Of a stretch of 64,000 nt of DNA, positions 42,132-51,139 are shown piece after piece (positions within the stretch are counted from its first letter, which is position 1; the number at the start of each line of letters is the position of its first letter). The notes under the pieces are model-generated. The model searched no databases, was not told the DNA's origin, and worked only from the letters and a program-made list of their open reading frames with translations. The translations under genes and the position numbers were made by a program. The stretch comes from CBDDBU01 sp965226045 (lineage in GTDB: Bacteria > Pseudomonadota > Alphaproteobacteria > VGEJ01). The stretch covers positions 12,788 through 76,787 of the forward strand of contig CBDDBU010000017.1 of assembly GCA_965226045.1 (NCBI GenBank), in the 5' to 3' direction.

Positions 42132-43253
42132 CTACAATCCGTGGGTGGTCTCATCGATCAGCATGTCGACCACCTCCTTCAGCGCCGTCGCGCGATCCTT
42201 GCTCGCCTCGAGCGCGGCGCTGAAGGCGCGTTGCTGGCGATGGGCGCTGGTGCCACGAGCGACGATGTCGCGCGCGTGCTCGACCTCCCTGACGCAGTCG
42301 AAACGCTCGGCATCCTCGCGCACCAGCGCGATGATCTCGTCGACCAGTTCCGCGGAGGATACGCGCTGGCCCTTGCCGAAATCAACGAGCTCGCCGTCGG
42401 TTCCGTAGCGCTGCGCCAGCCACCGGTTCTCCCGCACCAGGCCGCGCGGATAGATCCGCCAGCACTGGTTCACCGTGCGCAACCGGTAGAGGATGCAAAG
42501 GTAGAGGGCGGCGATGGTCACGCTGTCGTCGAGCCGCGCGCAGACATCGGTGATCCGCATCTCCAGGGTTGGGAACCGCGCGCTCAACCGCACGTCCCAC
42601 CACAGCTTGGTCGCGTCGTCGATCAGGCCTGCCCCCACCAGTTGGTCGACGAAACGCTGGTATTCGCCAAAGCTGGTGAAGTGGTCGGGCAGGCCGGCGC
42701 GCGGCAGGCCGTCGAACACCGTCAGCCGATAACTCATCAGGCCGGTGTCCTCGCCGCGCCAGAACGGCGAGGAGGTGCTGAGCGCCAGCAGATGGGGCAG
42801 GAAATAGGCGACCTGGTTCATCAGATCGATGCGAATCTCGTCGTCATCGATGCCGACGTGGACGTGCAGCCCGCAAATGAATAGGCGCCGGGCCAGCACC
42901 TGAAGGTCGCGCGCGAGCACGTTGTAGCGCTCCTTGTCGGTGTGCTTCTGCACGTTCCACTGGGCGAACGGATGGGTCAAGGCGGCGATCGGCGCCAGCC
43001 CGTGCTTGGCGGCCACCTCGCCGACAGTCGCGCGCAAATGTGCCAGATCAGCGCGCGCCTCGTGGATGGACTGGCAGACGCGGGTCTCGACCTCGATCTG
43101 CGAGCGCAGGAACTCCGGGCTGACCTGGCCGGTGAGCAGGGTTTCGCACTCCGCCAGCATGGTCGCTGGCGGTTCGGCCGGGACATCGCGAGTCTCGCGA
43201 TCCACCAGCAGGTATTCCTCCTAGATGCCGATGGTGAAGGTGGGCTTGCCCAT
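42132..43253 (-). pseudogene. YbdK-type carboxylate-amine ligase (GCS2 family) with early nonsense codon
   Basis: From ATG 43253 the frame reads MGKPTFTIGI, then TAG at 43221-43223, then EEYLLVDRETRD and the rest of a full GCS2 ligase (FICGLHVHVGIDD, HLLALSTSSPFWRGEDTG, RLSARFPTLEMRITDVCA, LVRENRWLAQRYG). Family members have GIEEEYLLVD here, so TAG replaces a GAG codon by a single base. The mutated site itself reads TAGGAGGAA, a strong Shine-Dalgarno, 11 bases before GTG 43205, so a 357-residue product lacking the first strand and its metal-binding Glu cluster could be made. That product would probably be inactive. Confidence 0.82.
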
Positions 43254-43266
43254 CAGCTCGGCGCCA

Positions 43267-44100
43267 TTAGAAGTGCTCGATGGTGAACAGGTCGCGCTGC
43301 TGCCCCAATGCGACCAGGGCGAGGCCAAGCCGGTTGGCCCAGACTTCCGCGCCGTGGTGGGTATCGATCAGATCCTGCCGCAACTCGATCAGGAGATGTG
43401 GGATGCCCCGCCCGCCGCCGTGGTGATGGATCGAGAAGCCGGCCATGTCGCGCCCCGAATAGGGTTTGTTCTCGCCGACCTCGAGATCGGTGTTCATACG
43501 CAGCTGGGCGATCAGCGCCTTGGCCAGGCGTGGGTCGCGGTTCCACAGGATGCCGATGTGCCAGGGCCGCTCGTAGCCATCCATGATCGGTGTAAAGCTG
43601 TGCACCGAGACCAGCGCTGGTACCCGCGCCTCGACGGCGCTGTCGAGGACACCATCGAGGGCGCGGTGGTAGGGGTCGAAGTAGCGCTCGATCCGCGCCG
43701 CACGGTCAGCGGCGGCGATATCCACATTGCCGGGAATGATGACCCCATCGCTGATCGGCGGGATCAGCGTCGGGTGGTCGGTCTGGCGGTTGCAGTCGAT
43801 GAGCAGGCGCGAAAAACCCGAGAACACGGCGACGGCGTCGAGATGGGCGGAAAGGCGTCGGGTGACGTCGGCGGCGCCGATGTCCCAGGCGATATGGCGA
43901 CCGAGCACCGCGTCATCGAGGCCGAGGTGGCCATATTGGTCGGGGATGCGGCCGCTCGCGTGATCGCAGTTGAAGACATAGGTGCTGACGCCGCTGGGGT
44001 TCAGAATCTCGAACGGGGAGCCCTCGCCAACGGCTTCTGACGCCGTCGCGCCCGAGGTCGGTATGTTGGCTTCGGCCGCCGCCGTGTCGTCATGTTCCAT
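43267..44100 (-). CDS. N-formylglutamate amidohydrolase family protein
   Basis: Taking ATG 44100 (MEHDDTAAAEANIP), 277 residues. Family features are VFNCDHASGRIPDQYG, HIAWDIGAADVTRRL, LLIDCNRQTDHPTLI, YFDPYHRALD and LVSVHSFTPIMDG. Members hydrolyse N-formylglutamate in histidine breakdown, but many uncharacterised relatives exist and no hut genes are nearby. It ends 14 bases from the ybdK start, on the same strand, so the two were probably co-transcribed. Confidence 0.85.
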   Translation of the reverse strand: MEHDDTAAAEANIPTSGATASEAVGEGSPFEILNPSGVSTYVFNCDHASGRIPDQYGHLGLDDAVLGRHIAWDIGAADVTRRLSAHLDAVAVFSGFSRLLIDCNRQTDHPTLIPPISDGVIIPGNVDIAAADRAARIERYFDPYHRALDGVLDSAVEARVPALVSVHSFTPIMDGYERPWHIGILWNRDPRLAKALIAQLRMNTDLEVGENKPYSGRDMAGFSIHHHGGGRGIPHLLIELRQDLIDTHHGAEVWANRLGLALVALGQQRDLFTIEHF

Positions 44101-44232
44101 CGGCGAAATATAACCCAACGACAGCGCCATGACTGGTGGTCATGGCGCCGAGTGGAGTGGCCTCTCTTGGAACCGGTGAGGTCCTGGCCTATAACCGCGC
44201 CGGTGCCCAGCCAGCATCGTTTTGCGCAGACC

Positions 44233-45546
44233 ATGACCACGGCCGGCTCCCCTCGCCCGACCGGCGCCCTGCCGTGGATCATGTTCGGGCTCGCCACCTC
44301 GCTGTACACCTACGCCTTCTTCCAGCGGGTAGCGCCTAACGTCATCGTCGACGATCTGATGCGCGACCTCGGCGTCACGGCGTTGCTGCTGGGCAACCTC
44401 TCGGCCTTCTACTTCTACTCGTACGCCGGCCTACAGATTCCGTTGGGTATTGTTCTCGACCGCTGGGGCGCGCGGGCGGTCCTGACCGGGGCGGCGCTGT
44501 GCTGCGGGCTGGGCAGCGTCGTGTTCGCGTTCGCCGAGGACTTGGGCGCCGCCTCCGTCGGCCAGCTTTTGATCGGCGCCGGCGCTGGCGTGCCCTTCGT
44601 CGGCGCCCTGGTCATCGCACGTGCGTGGTTGCCGCCTGAGCGCTTCGCCTTCGCGACCGGCATGATCATGTTCTCCGGCATGGCCGGCGCCTTCCTCGGT
44701 CAAGCGCCGTTGGCGGCGGCGGTGGAGGCGGTGGACTGGCGACTGATCTACTACGCGCTGGCGGCGGCCGCGGTCGCTTGGGCGGCGATGCTGTGGATCA
44801 CGGTTCGCGATCGCCCGCCCTCTGTCGTCGGACCCGAAGCTCCCCTGGTCGACAAGCCGGCGCGACCGGTCGCCGCAACGCGGGACACGTCGTTGTGGCA
44901 AAATCTCGCGACCGTCGCCGCCAATCCACAGACCTGGCTGATCTCGCTCTACGGGGCAATGATCGCCGGTCCGATCCTGTCGTTCCTCAGCCTGTGGAGC
45001 GTCGCCTATCTGATGCAGGGCTACGCCATGACCCGGCCGAGCGCCGCCGCCACGACCTCGATCGTGATGGTCGGCTGGGCCCTTGGCGCGCCGATCACCG
45101 GCTGGGCCGCCGACCGGTTGCGCCGGCGCAAGGCGCCGATGGTCGTCGGCGCGGTGGTCGGTCTGGTGATCTGGCTGGCGCTCGCCGTGGTGCCGGCAAT
45201 GCCGCTGTGGCTCCTGTATGGACTGTTGTTCGTCCTCGGGGTCGCGGCGAGCACGATGGGAGTGATGTTCGCGTTGCTGCGCGAGCACAACCCACCGCGC
45301 CTCGGCGGCACCGCCACCGGCGTCTTCAATACGATCTGCATGACAAGCCCGGCCCTGTTCCAGCCTTTGGTCGGCTGGCTTATCGACCTCGGCTGGGACG
45401 GCACGATGGTCGATGGCTCGCCGGTCTATGCCGAGGACGATTTCCGCGACGCCTTCCTCGCCTATCCCGTGTGCGCCGGCATCGCTATCTTGCTGTCGCT
45501 GTGGTTGCGTGAAACCCGCGCCCAACAGGTGGTCACGGACGATTGA
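44233..45546 (+). CDS. MFS transporter
   Basis: ATG 44233 (MTTAGSPRPTGALPWIMFGL) gives 437 residues and twelve hydrophobic helices; the longer frame upstream is not membrane-like. Motif A is represented by GIVLDRWGARAVLTGA, and the second half has GWAADRLRRRKAP. The N-terminal AFFQRVAPNVIVDDLMRDLG resembles the ACS/oxalate-formate-like group, but the substrate is not readable. It is followed after seven bases by glycerate kinase, suggesting a carboxylate or glycerate-related cargo. Confidence 0.85.
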   Translation: MTTAGSPRPTGALPWIMFGLATSLYTYAFFQRVAPNVIVDDLMRDLGVTALLLGNLSAFYFYSYAGLQIPLGIVLDRWGARAVLTGAALCCGLGSVVFAFAEDLGAASVGQLLIGAGAGVPFVGALVIARAWLPPERFAFATGMIMFSGMAGAFLGQAPLAAAVEAVDWRLIYYALAAAAVAWAAMLWITVRDRPPSVVGPEAPLVDKPARPVAATRDTSLWQNLATVAANPQTWLISLYGAMIAGPILSFLSLWSVAYLMQGYAMTRPSAAATTSIVMVGWALGAPITGWAADRLRRRKAPMVVGAVVGLVIWLALAVVPAMPLWLLYGLLFVLGVAASTMGVMFALLREHNPPRLGGTATGVFNTICMTSPALFQPLVGWLIDLGWDGTMVDGSPVYAEDDFRDAFLAYPVCAGIAILLSLWLRETRAQQVVTDD

Positions 45547-45553
45547 GACGAAA

Positions 45554-46819
45554 ATGACGATCGAGACGAGCATGGTAGCGTCGCGCGAAGTTCTGATGCG
45601 GTTGTTTGGGCGCGCGGTCGCCGAGGTCCAGCCGGAGCGCTGCCTGCTGTCGCATCTGCCGCCGCCGCCACGTGGGCGCACCGTGGTGGTTGGGGCGGGC
45701 AAGGCGGCCGCAGCCATGGCGCGCACGGTCGAGACGCGCCTCGGTGGTGAGATCGAGGGTCTGGTGGTCACCCGCCATGGCTATGCCGTACCGACCGAGC
45801 GCATCGCCGTCGTCGAGGCGAGCCATCCGCTTCCCGATCAGGCGGGCCAGAAGGCGGCGGCCCGGATGCTTGAGATGGTCTCGGGGCTGGGGCCCGATGA
45901 TTTTGTCCTGTGCCTGCTCTCGGGCGGCGGCTCGGCGCTGCTGGCGCTGCCAGCGCCAGGTCTACGCCTTGGGGACAAGCGGGCGACGACTGATTCCCTG
46001 CTGCGCTGCGGCGCGACGATTAGTGAGATCAACGCGGTTCGCAAACAGCTTTCGGCCATCAAGGGCGGGCGCCTTGCCGCCGCCACCGCGCCGGCGCCGA
46101 TCCTGACGCTGATGATCTCCGATGTGCCGGGCGATGATCCGGCGGTCATTGCCTCGGGACCCACCGTCGCTCACCCGCCGTCCCCGGTCAGCGCCGAGGA
46201 GGTACTGGCCAAATACGCCATCACCCCGCCGGCGGCGGTCGCGCGCCAGCTGCGGGCGGGCGCGGACAAGGCGTTGGGTCCGGGCGATCCTCGGCTGGCC
46301 CACGCCCGCTATGTGATCGTGGCTAGTGCCAATGAGGCGCTGGCGGCAGCCACGGAAGAGGCGCGGGTGGCTGGCTACTCGCCGCTGATGCTGGGCGATG
46401 ACATCGAGGGCGAATCGCGCGAGGTTGCGCGCGCCCATGCGGCGCTTGCCCTCGACCACGCGGCCCGGGGCTGCAAGACAGCACTTCTGTCAGGTGGCGA
46501 AACCACGGTTACCCTCACGGGCGGTGGCCGCGGCGGCCCAAACGCCGAGTACGCGCTCGCGCTGTGCCTCGCCCTCGATGGCGCGCCGTCGATCGCTGCG
46601 CTGGCCTGCGATACCGATGGCATCGACGGCAGCGAAGACAACGCCGGCGCCGTGGTGGCCTCCGACAGCCTGGCGCGGATGCGCCGCGCCGGCATCGACG
46701 CGAAAGCGCGGTTGGCCGACAATGACGCCTATGGCGCCTTCGCCGCGATCGGCGATCTCGTCATCACTGGGCCGACCCACACCAATGTTAACGACTTCCG
46801 CGCCATTCTGGTCGGGTGA
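45554..46819 (+). CDS. Glycerate 2-kinase (MOFRL / TtuD-type)
   Basis: From ATG 45554 (MTIETSMVASREVLM) the 421-residue protein has VVVGAGKAAAAMA, LLSGGGSALLALPAPG, EINAVRKQLSAIKGGRLA, LMISDVPGDDPAVIASGPT, and in the C-terminal MOFRL domain LLSGGETTVTLTGGGRGGPN, ACDTDGIDGSEDNAGA and ITGPTHTNVNDFRAI. It phosphorylates glycerate to 2-phosphoglycerate (older name hydroxypyruvate reductase TtuD). Its TGA overlaps the GTG start of pyruvate kinase (GTGA), making a short glycolate/glycerate-to-pyruvate operon. Confidence 0.93.
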   Translation: MTIETSMVASREVLMRLFGRAVAEVQPERCLLSHLPPPPRGRTVVVGAGKAAAAMARTVETRLGGEIEGLVVTRHGYAVPTERIAVVEASHPLPDQAGQKAAARMLEMVSGLGPDDFVLCLLSGGGSALLALPAPGLRLGDKRATTDSLLRCGATISEINAVRKQLSAIKGGRLAAATAPAPILTLMISDVPGDDPAVIASGPTVAHPPSPVSAEEVLAKYAITPPAAVARQLRAGADKALGPGDPRLAHARYVIVASANEALAAATEEARVAGYSPLMLGDDIEGESREVARAHAALALDHAARGCKTALLSGGETTVTLTGGGRGGPNAEYALALCLALDGAPSIAALACDTDGIDGSEDNAGAVVASDSLARMRRAGIDAKARLADNDAYGAFAAIGDLVITGPTHTNVNDFRAILVG

Positions 46820-48247
46820 CCCAACTGTCGCCGACGGGTAGAACGCGCCACACCAAGATCGTCGCCACGCTGGGACCGGCGAGTTCCAGCGCGACCGCGA
46901 TCCGTGCGCTGGTCGACGCCGGCGTCGATGTCTTCCGTCTCAACTTCAGCCACGGCGCTCGCGAGGACCACGCCCAACGGCACGCGATCATTCGCGCGCT
47001 CGAGGTGCGCCGGCGCCAGCCGCTGGGGATATTGCTCGATCTGCAGGGACCTAAACTCCGCGTTGGCGCCTTCGTCGAGCCGCTGGTCATGCTAAAAGCC
47101 GGTCAGCCATTCCGCCTCGATCTCGATCCGGCGCCCGGCGATGCCCGGCGCGCCCATCTGCCCCATCCGGAAATCTTCGCCGCCCTCGATCCGGGCGCCG
47201 AGCTTCTGCTCGACGATGGGCGCATCCGCCTCAATGTCATCAAGGTCGACCACAGCCACGCCGACACCGAGGTGGTGACCGGCGGACCGCTCTCCGACGG
47301 CAAGGGGGTCAACGTCCCGAACCTGCTCTTGCCGCTCAGCCCGCTGACCGCCAAGGATCTGTCGGACCTCGAATTCGGCATTCATCTCGGCGTTGAATGG
47401 ATCGGCCTGTCGTTCGTTCAGCGCCCCGAGGACGTGGCCGAGGCCCGCAAGCTGGTGGCGGGACGCGCCGGCATCGTCGCCAAGATCGAGAAACCGGCGG
47501 CGGTCGAACGCCTGGCCGAGATCATGGAACTCAGCGATGCGATCATGCTGGCGCGCGGCGACCTTGGGGTCGAGTTACCGATCGAGGTCATCTCCGGCTT
47601 GCAAAAGCGGATCATTGCCGCTGCCCGGCACGCCGGCAAACCCGTCATCGTCGCGACCCAGATGCTCGAGTCCATGGTCACCGCGCCCGTGCCGACCCGG
47701 GCCGAGGTCTCGGACGTGGCACGACGGCGCCGATGCGGTCATGCTGTCGGCCGAATCGGCGGCCGGCGCGCACCCGATCGCGGCGGTGGCCGTGATGGCC
47801 CGCATCATTCCCGAGGCCGAGAACGACCCGCTCTACCGCATCATCGCCAACGCCGAGCGCGCCGAACCCGAAGCGACGAACGCCGATGCCATCAGCCGCG
47901 CTGCCCGCCAGGTCGCCGAGACGATCGGCGCCGCCGCCGTGGTCACCTACACGACCTCGGGGTCGACCGCCCTCAGGGCCTCGCGCGAGCGGCCGGCCGT
48001 GCCGATCCTCGGCCTCACGCCCAAGGTCGACACCGCGCGCCGGCTCACCCTGGCGTGGGGGGTGCGCAGCGTCCTCACCGAGGACGTGACCAACTTCGAC
48101 GACATGGTAAATCGCGCCTGCGAGGTGGCCCGTCGCGAACACCTCGCCGCCGCCCGCGATCGCATCGTGATCACCGCCGGGGTGCCGTTCGGAACCCCCG
48201 GCGCCACCAACGTTCTGCACGTCGCCCACATCGGCCGCCGCCGCTAG
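46816..48247 (+). pseudogene. pyk: Pyruvate kinase, frameshifted by a short deletion
   Basis: GTG 46816 starts TRHTKIVATLGPASSSATAI and continues with LNFSHG, LDLQGPKLRVG, IEKPAAVERL, AIMLARGDLGVE and ATQMLESM. At about 47721 EVSDVA is followed directly, in another frame, by DGADAVMLSAESAAGAHPIAA, where intact enzymes read VANAVYDGADAVMLS; about 11 bases appear lost. The C-terminal domain then runs to 48247 (ISRAARQVAETIGAAAVVTY, VLTEDVTNFDDMV). Both parts are otherwise clean, so the lesion is very recent or a consensus error. As written, no complete phosphoenolpyruvate-to-pyruvate enzyme is made from this locus. Confidence 0.88.
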
Positions 48248-48351
48248 GCAGGCCGCGGTCAAGAACGACTCGCGGAGGGGCCCCCATGGGTTGAGACAGC
48301 GCGCCGCGGGCCGCATCTCGCAGGATCGGGGCCGGGGTTCGTGGTAGCCTA

Positions 48352-48924
48352 TTAGATGCCTTCGCCCTCGACCCTCTTCCGCAGTTCCTCGGCGAACGCC
48401 TCGATGCCCGGCATATGAGGGTGGACCTTTAGACCCGCCCGCATGGCGTCGAGCGCGTCCTTTGGCCGGTCGAGCCGCATGTATATCTGGCCGAGGCCAG
48501 CCAGCGCGCCGAAGTGGCGCGGCTCGAGAGCCAGCGTCTGTTCCACGTCTGCGATCGATTGGTCGTAGTCGCGCAGCAAGAAATGCACGGTGGCGCGCCT
48601 GTTCCAGCCCTCGGCGAAGGCCGGATCGAGGGCGATGATTTCGCCGAAGATGTCGCGCGCATCGGTCAGCCTGCGTTCACGCATGGCGTCGATGCCGGAG
48701 GCGTACAGAAGGTCGATTGTCTCGGAGCCGGACTCGCCCCAGATCGTCCAGATCCACGCCTCGAGGGTTCTCACTTCGCGTATTGCCGGGTGATCCAACT
48801 CCCGCAGGGTCTCGAACAGCTGATCGAGGCGGGGGTCGTCTTGGCGCGCGATCGAGGGACCGGCCAATCCCAGCGCCACGGCGAACGCGACGACAACGAC
48901 GAACGCTCTAGGCATAGTGCTCAT
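48352..48924 (-). CDS. Secreted tetratricopeptide-repeat protein
   Basis: ATG 48924 (overlapping the lipoprotein stop by ATGA) gives 190 residues with a signal peptide (MPRAFVVVVAFAVALGLAG, cleavage near SIARQ). About three TPR units follow (AFAEGWNRRATVHFLLRDYD, HFGALAGLGQIYMRLDRPKD). Small periplasmic TPR proteins act as scaffolds; its partner is unknown but translational coupling points to the cupredoxin-like lipoprotein. The 104-base gap to pyk holds nothing recognisable. Confidence 0.82.
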   Translation of the reverse strand: MSTMPRAFVVVVAFAVALGLAGPSIARQDDPRLDQLFETLRELDHPAIREVRTLEAWIWTIWGESGSETIDLLYASGIDAMRERRLTDARDIFGEIIALDPAFAEGWNRRATVHFLLRDYDQSIADVEQTLALEPRHFGALAGLGQIYMRLDRPKDALDAMRAGLKVHPHMPGIEAFAEELRKRVEGEGI

Positions 48925-49661
48925 TCGATCCTGATCCGCGCGTGCATGCCGCGCACGTTGGCGAAGCCAGAGCGGACATAGTAGACGCCCGGATGAACCG
49001 CTACGAAGTCGACCTCGGCGACCTGTTGCGGCTCCAGCACGATCGCTTGCAGCGGCCACGATATCTCGGTCAATTCAACCATGCCGGGCGTCATCGCCCC
49101 ATTCTCCGCCTCTGCTTCTTCCTCTTCCTCTACCTCTACCGCCATCGCGGCCGCGGCGATGCGCGCGGGGCCCCCGCCCCTGAGACGTGCCGCCGCCGCG
49201 ACGGTCAGATAGGCGATCTCGGAGCCGGTGGCGTCGATGAAGACCGCGTGCTCGGGCGCTGCCGGGTCGCCGCTCGGTGAATCGGCGGGCATCGGCTCGG
49301 CGCGCCCGACCGCCACGGCATGGAAGAAGTCGGGGGCCGAGAAGATATGCCGCCGATCGCCGAGATTGCGGATACGCAGGCGATACGCTTGGCCCACCTC
49401 GAACACCATCTCGCCGGGCGCGAAGGCAAAATCGACCATCAAAACGTGGCGGCTCCGGGCCTGGATCCAATCCACATCGTCGAGGTGGGGTCGCGGATCG
49501 GCGATCGGGCCCGACCGGCGCGCGAAATCGGGCATCGGCCAGTCGACGGCGGCCTTTTCAGGCGCGATCGGCGGGACGTCGTTGACGACAATACCGCAGC
49601 CGGCCAGCGTCGCCGCCGCTAGCGCGATCGCCCCAGTCGTCCACACAGCCCCCGCGTTCAT
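48921..49661 (-). CDS. Lipoprotein with cupredoxin-like domain
   Basis: From ATG 49661 the signal peptide ends in the lipobox LAGC (about residues 20-23), so it should be anchored in the outer or inner membrane. The core FAPGEMVFEVGQAYRLRIRN, DRRHIFSAPDFFHAVAV and the last strands YYVRSGFANVRGMHARIRIE look like a cupredoxin fold, but the Cys ligand of blue-copper sites is absent. An acidic stretch VEVEEEEEAEAE sits mid-protein. It is coupled to the TPR protein downstream. Copper handling or structural use is possible; function unproven. Confidence 0.72.
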   Translation of the reverse strand: MNAGAVWTTGAIALAAATLAGCGIVVNDVPPIAPEKAAVDWPMPDFARRSGPIADPRPHLDDVDWIQARSRHVLMVDFAFAPGEMVFEVGQAYRLRIRNLGDRRHIFSAPDFFHAVAVGRAEPMPADSPSGDPAAPEHAVFIDATGSEIAYLTVAAAARLRGGGPARIAAAAMAVEVEEEEEAEAENGAMTPGMVELTEISWPLQAIVLEPQQVAEVDFVAVHPGVYYVRSGFANVRGMHARIRIE

Positions 49662-49801
49662 CGCCGCCCCGACCAAGTTCTGGCGCGATGATAGACGATC
49701 GCGCCACCGCCAACCAGCGGCGCGGCGGGCGCTCGGGGCGCGCTTGACCCTTTGTTCCGCTCGCGCCTAGTGTGGCGCCGCCGTCAACCGGAGCGAGTGC
49801 C

Positions 49802-51004
49802 ATGCCCTTCCTCAGCGAAAAGTTGAGCCGAATCAAGCCCTCGCCCACCATCGCCGTGAGCCAGATGGCGCGCGAGCTCAAGGCGGCCAGGCGCGACGTG
49901 ATCGGGCTCGGTGCCGGCGAGCCCGATTTCGACACCCCCGACCACATCAAGGTTGCCGCCAAGGCCGCGATCGATCGCGGCGAGACGAAATACACCGCAG
50001 TCGACGGCTCGCCCGAGTTGAAGAAAGCGATCCGCGCCAAATTTCGGCGCGAGAACGGCATCGACTACAAGCCGGAGCAGATCAGCGTCGGCACCGGCGG
50101 CAAGCAGATCATCTACAACGCCTTGATGGCGACGGTCGATCCTGGCGACGAGGTCATCATTCCTCGGCCCTACTGGGTCTCCTATCCCGACATCGTGTTC
50201 CTGGCCGGCGGCACCCCGGTCTTCGTCGATGCCTCGATCGAGACCGGCTTCAAGATCAGCGCCGTCGACCTCGATGCCGCGATCACCGCGCGGACCAAAT
50301 GGGTCATTATCAACTCACCGGGAAATCCCTCGGGCGCGGCCTACACCACCGATGAGATGAAGGCGCTGACCGATGTGCTGCGCCGCCACCCCCACGTGTG
50401 GGTGCTGGCCGATGATATCTACGAGCACCTGGTCTACGACGGCCACGAGTTCACGACGCCGGTGACGGTCGAGCCGGCGCTCCAGGATCGTGCCCTGACC
50501 ATGAACGGTGTTTCCAAGGCCTACGCGATGACCGGCTGGCGCATTGGTTATGGCGGCGGGCCGGTCGAACTGATTGGGGCGATGGCCAAGCTGCAGGGCC
50601 AGAGCACCACTAATCCGAGCTCGATCAGTCAGGCGGCCGCGGTCGAGGCCTTGAACGGCCCTCAGGATTTCTTGCGCGACTGGGTCGCGGAGTTCACCGA
50701 GCGACGCGATCTCGTCGTCAGCATGCTCAACCAGGCGCGCGGCCTGAGCTGCCCGACGCCGCAGGGCGCCTTCTACGTATTCCCTAGCTGCGCCGGCTTG
50801 ATTGGGCGCACCACACCTGGCGGCAAGAAGCTCGAAAGCGACACCGATGTCGTGACGCATCTGCTCGAGAGCGAGGGCGTCGCTGTGGTCCAGGGCGCGG
50901 CGTTCGGGCTCGAACCGTACTTCCGCATATCCTATGCTACCTCGATGCAGGATCTTGAAGAGGCCTGCCGCCGCATCCAGCGTGCGTGCGCCGAACTCGT
51001 CTAG
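49802..51004 (+). CDS. Aspartate aminotransferase-type PLP enzyme (class I)
   Basis: ATG 49802 gives 400 residues (MPFLSEKLSRIKPSPTIAVS). Family I gamma features: LGAGEPDFDTPDHIK, PRPYWVSYPDIV, NSPGNPSGAAY (PLP-contacting), DDIYEHLVYDG, the Schiff-base Lys in NGVSKAYAMTGWRIGY, and the C-terminal Arg in PYFRISYA. It most likely interconverts aspartate/oxaloacetate and related pairs, as alphaproteobacterial AatA does. A hairpin with T6 follows. Confidence 0.92.
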   Translation: MPFLSEKLSRIKPSPTIAVSQMARELKAARRDVIGLGAGEPDFDTPDHIKVAAKAAIDRGETKYTAVDGSPELKKAIRAKFRRENGIDYKPEQISVGTGGKQIIYNALMATVDPGDEVIIPRPYWVSYPDIVFLAGGTPVFVDASIETGFKISAVDLDAAITARTKWVIINSPGNPSGAAYTTDEMKALTDVLRRHPHVWVLADDIYEHLVYDGHEFTTPVTVEPALQDRALTMNGVSKAYAMTGWRIGYGGGPVELIGAMAKLQGQSTTNPSSISQAAAVEALNGPQDFLRDWVAEFTERRDLVVSMLNQARGLSCPTPQGAFYVFPSCAGLIGRTTPGGKKLESDTDVVTHLLESEGVAVVQGAAFGLEPYFRISYATSMQDLEEACRRIQRACAELV

Positions 51005-51041
51005 CCTCGCATCGGAGCGCTCATGTGCTCTCTCTCACAAG

Positions 51042-51068
51042 CTCCCGTGCGCCGGTAGGGGGTTTTTT
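51042..51068 (+). terminator. Possible weak intrinsic terminator after the aminotransferase
   Basis: A 5-bp stem CTCCC/GGGGG (one T-G pair) with an 11-base loop is followed by six T (51063-51068). Short stem, strong T-run. Confidence 0.4.
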
Positions 51069-51139
51069 CTTGTCAGCCTCGGCGCAGCCGTCGAAGATCG
51101 ATGCTTCAAGGCAAAACGCGGCCACACAGGACGGGACGG

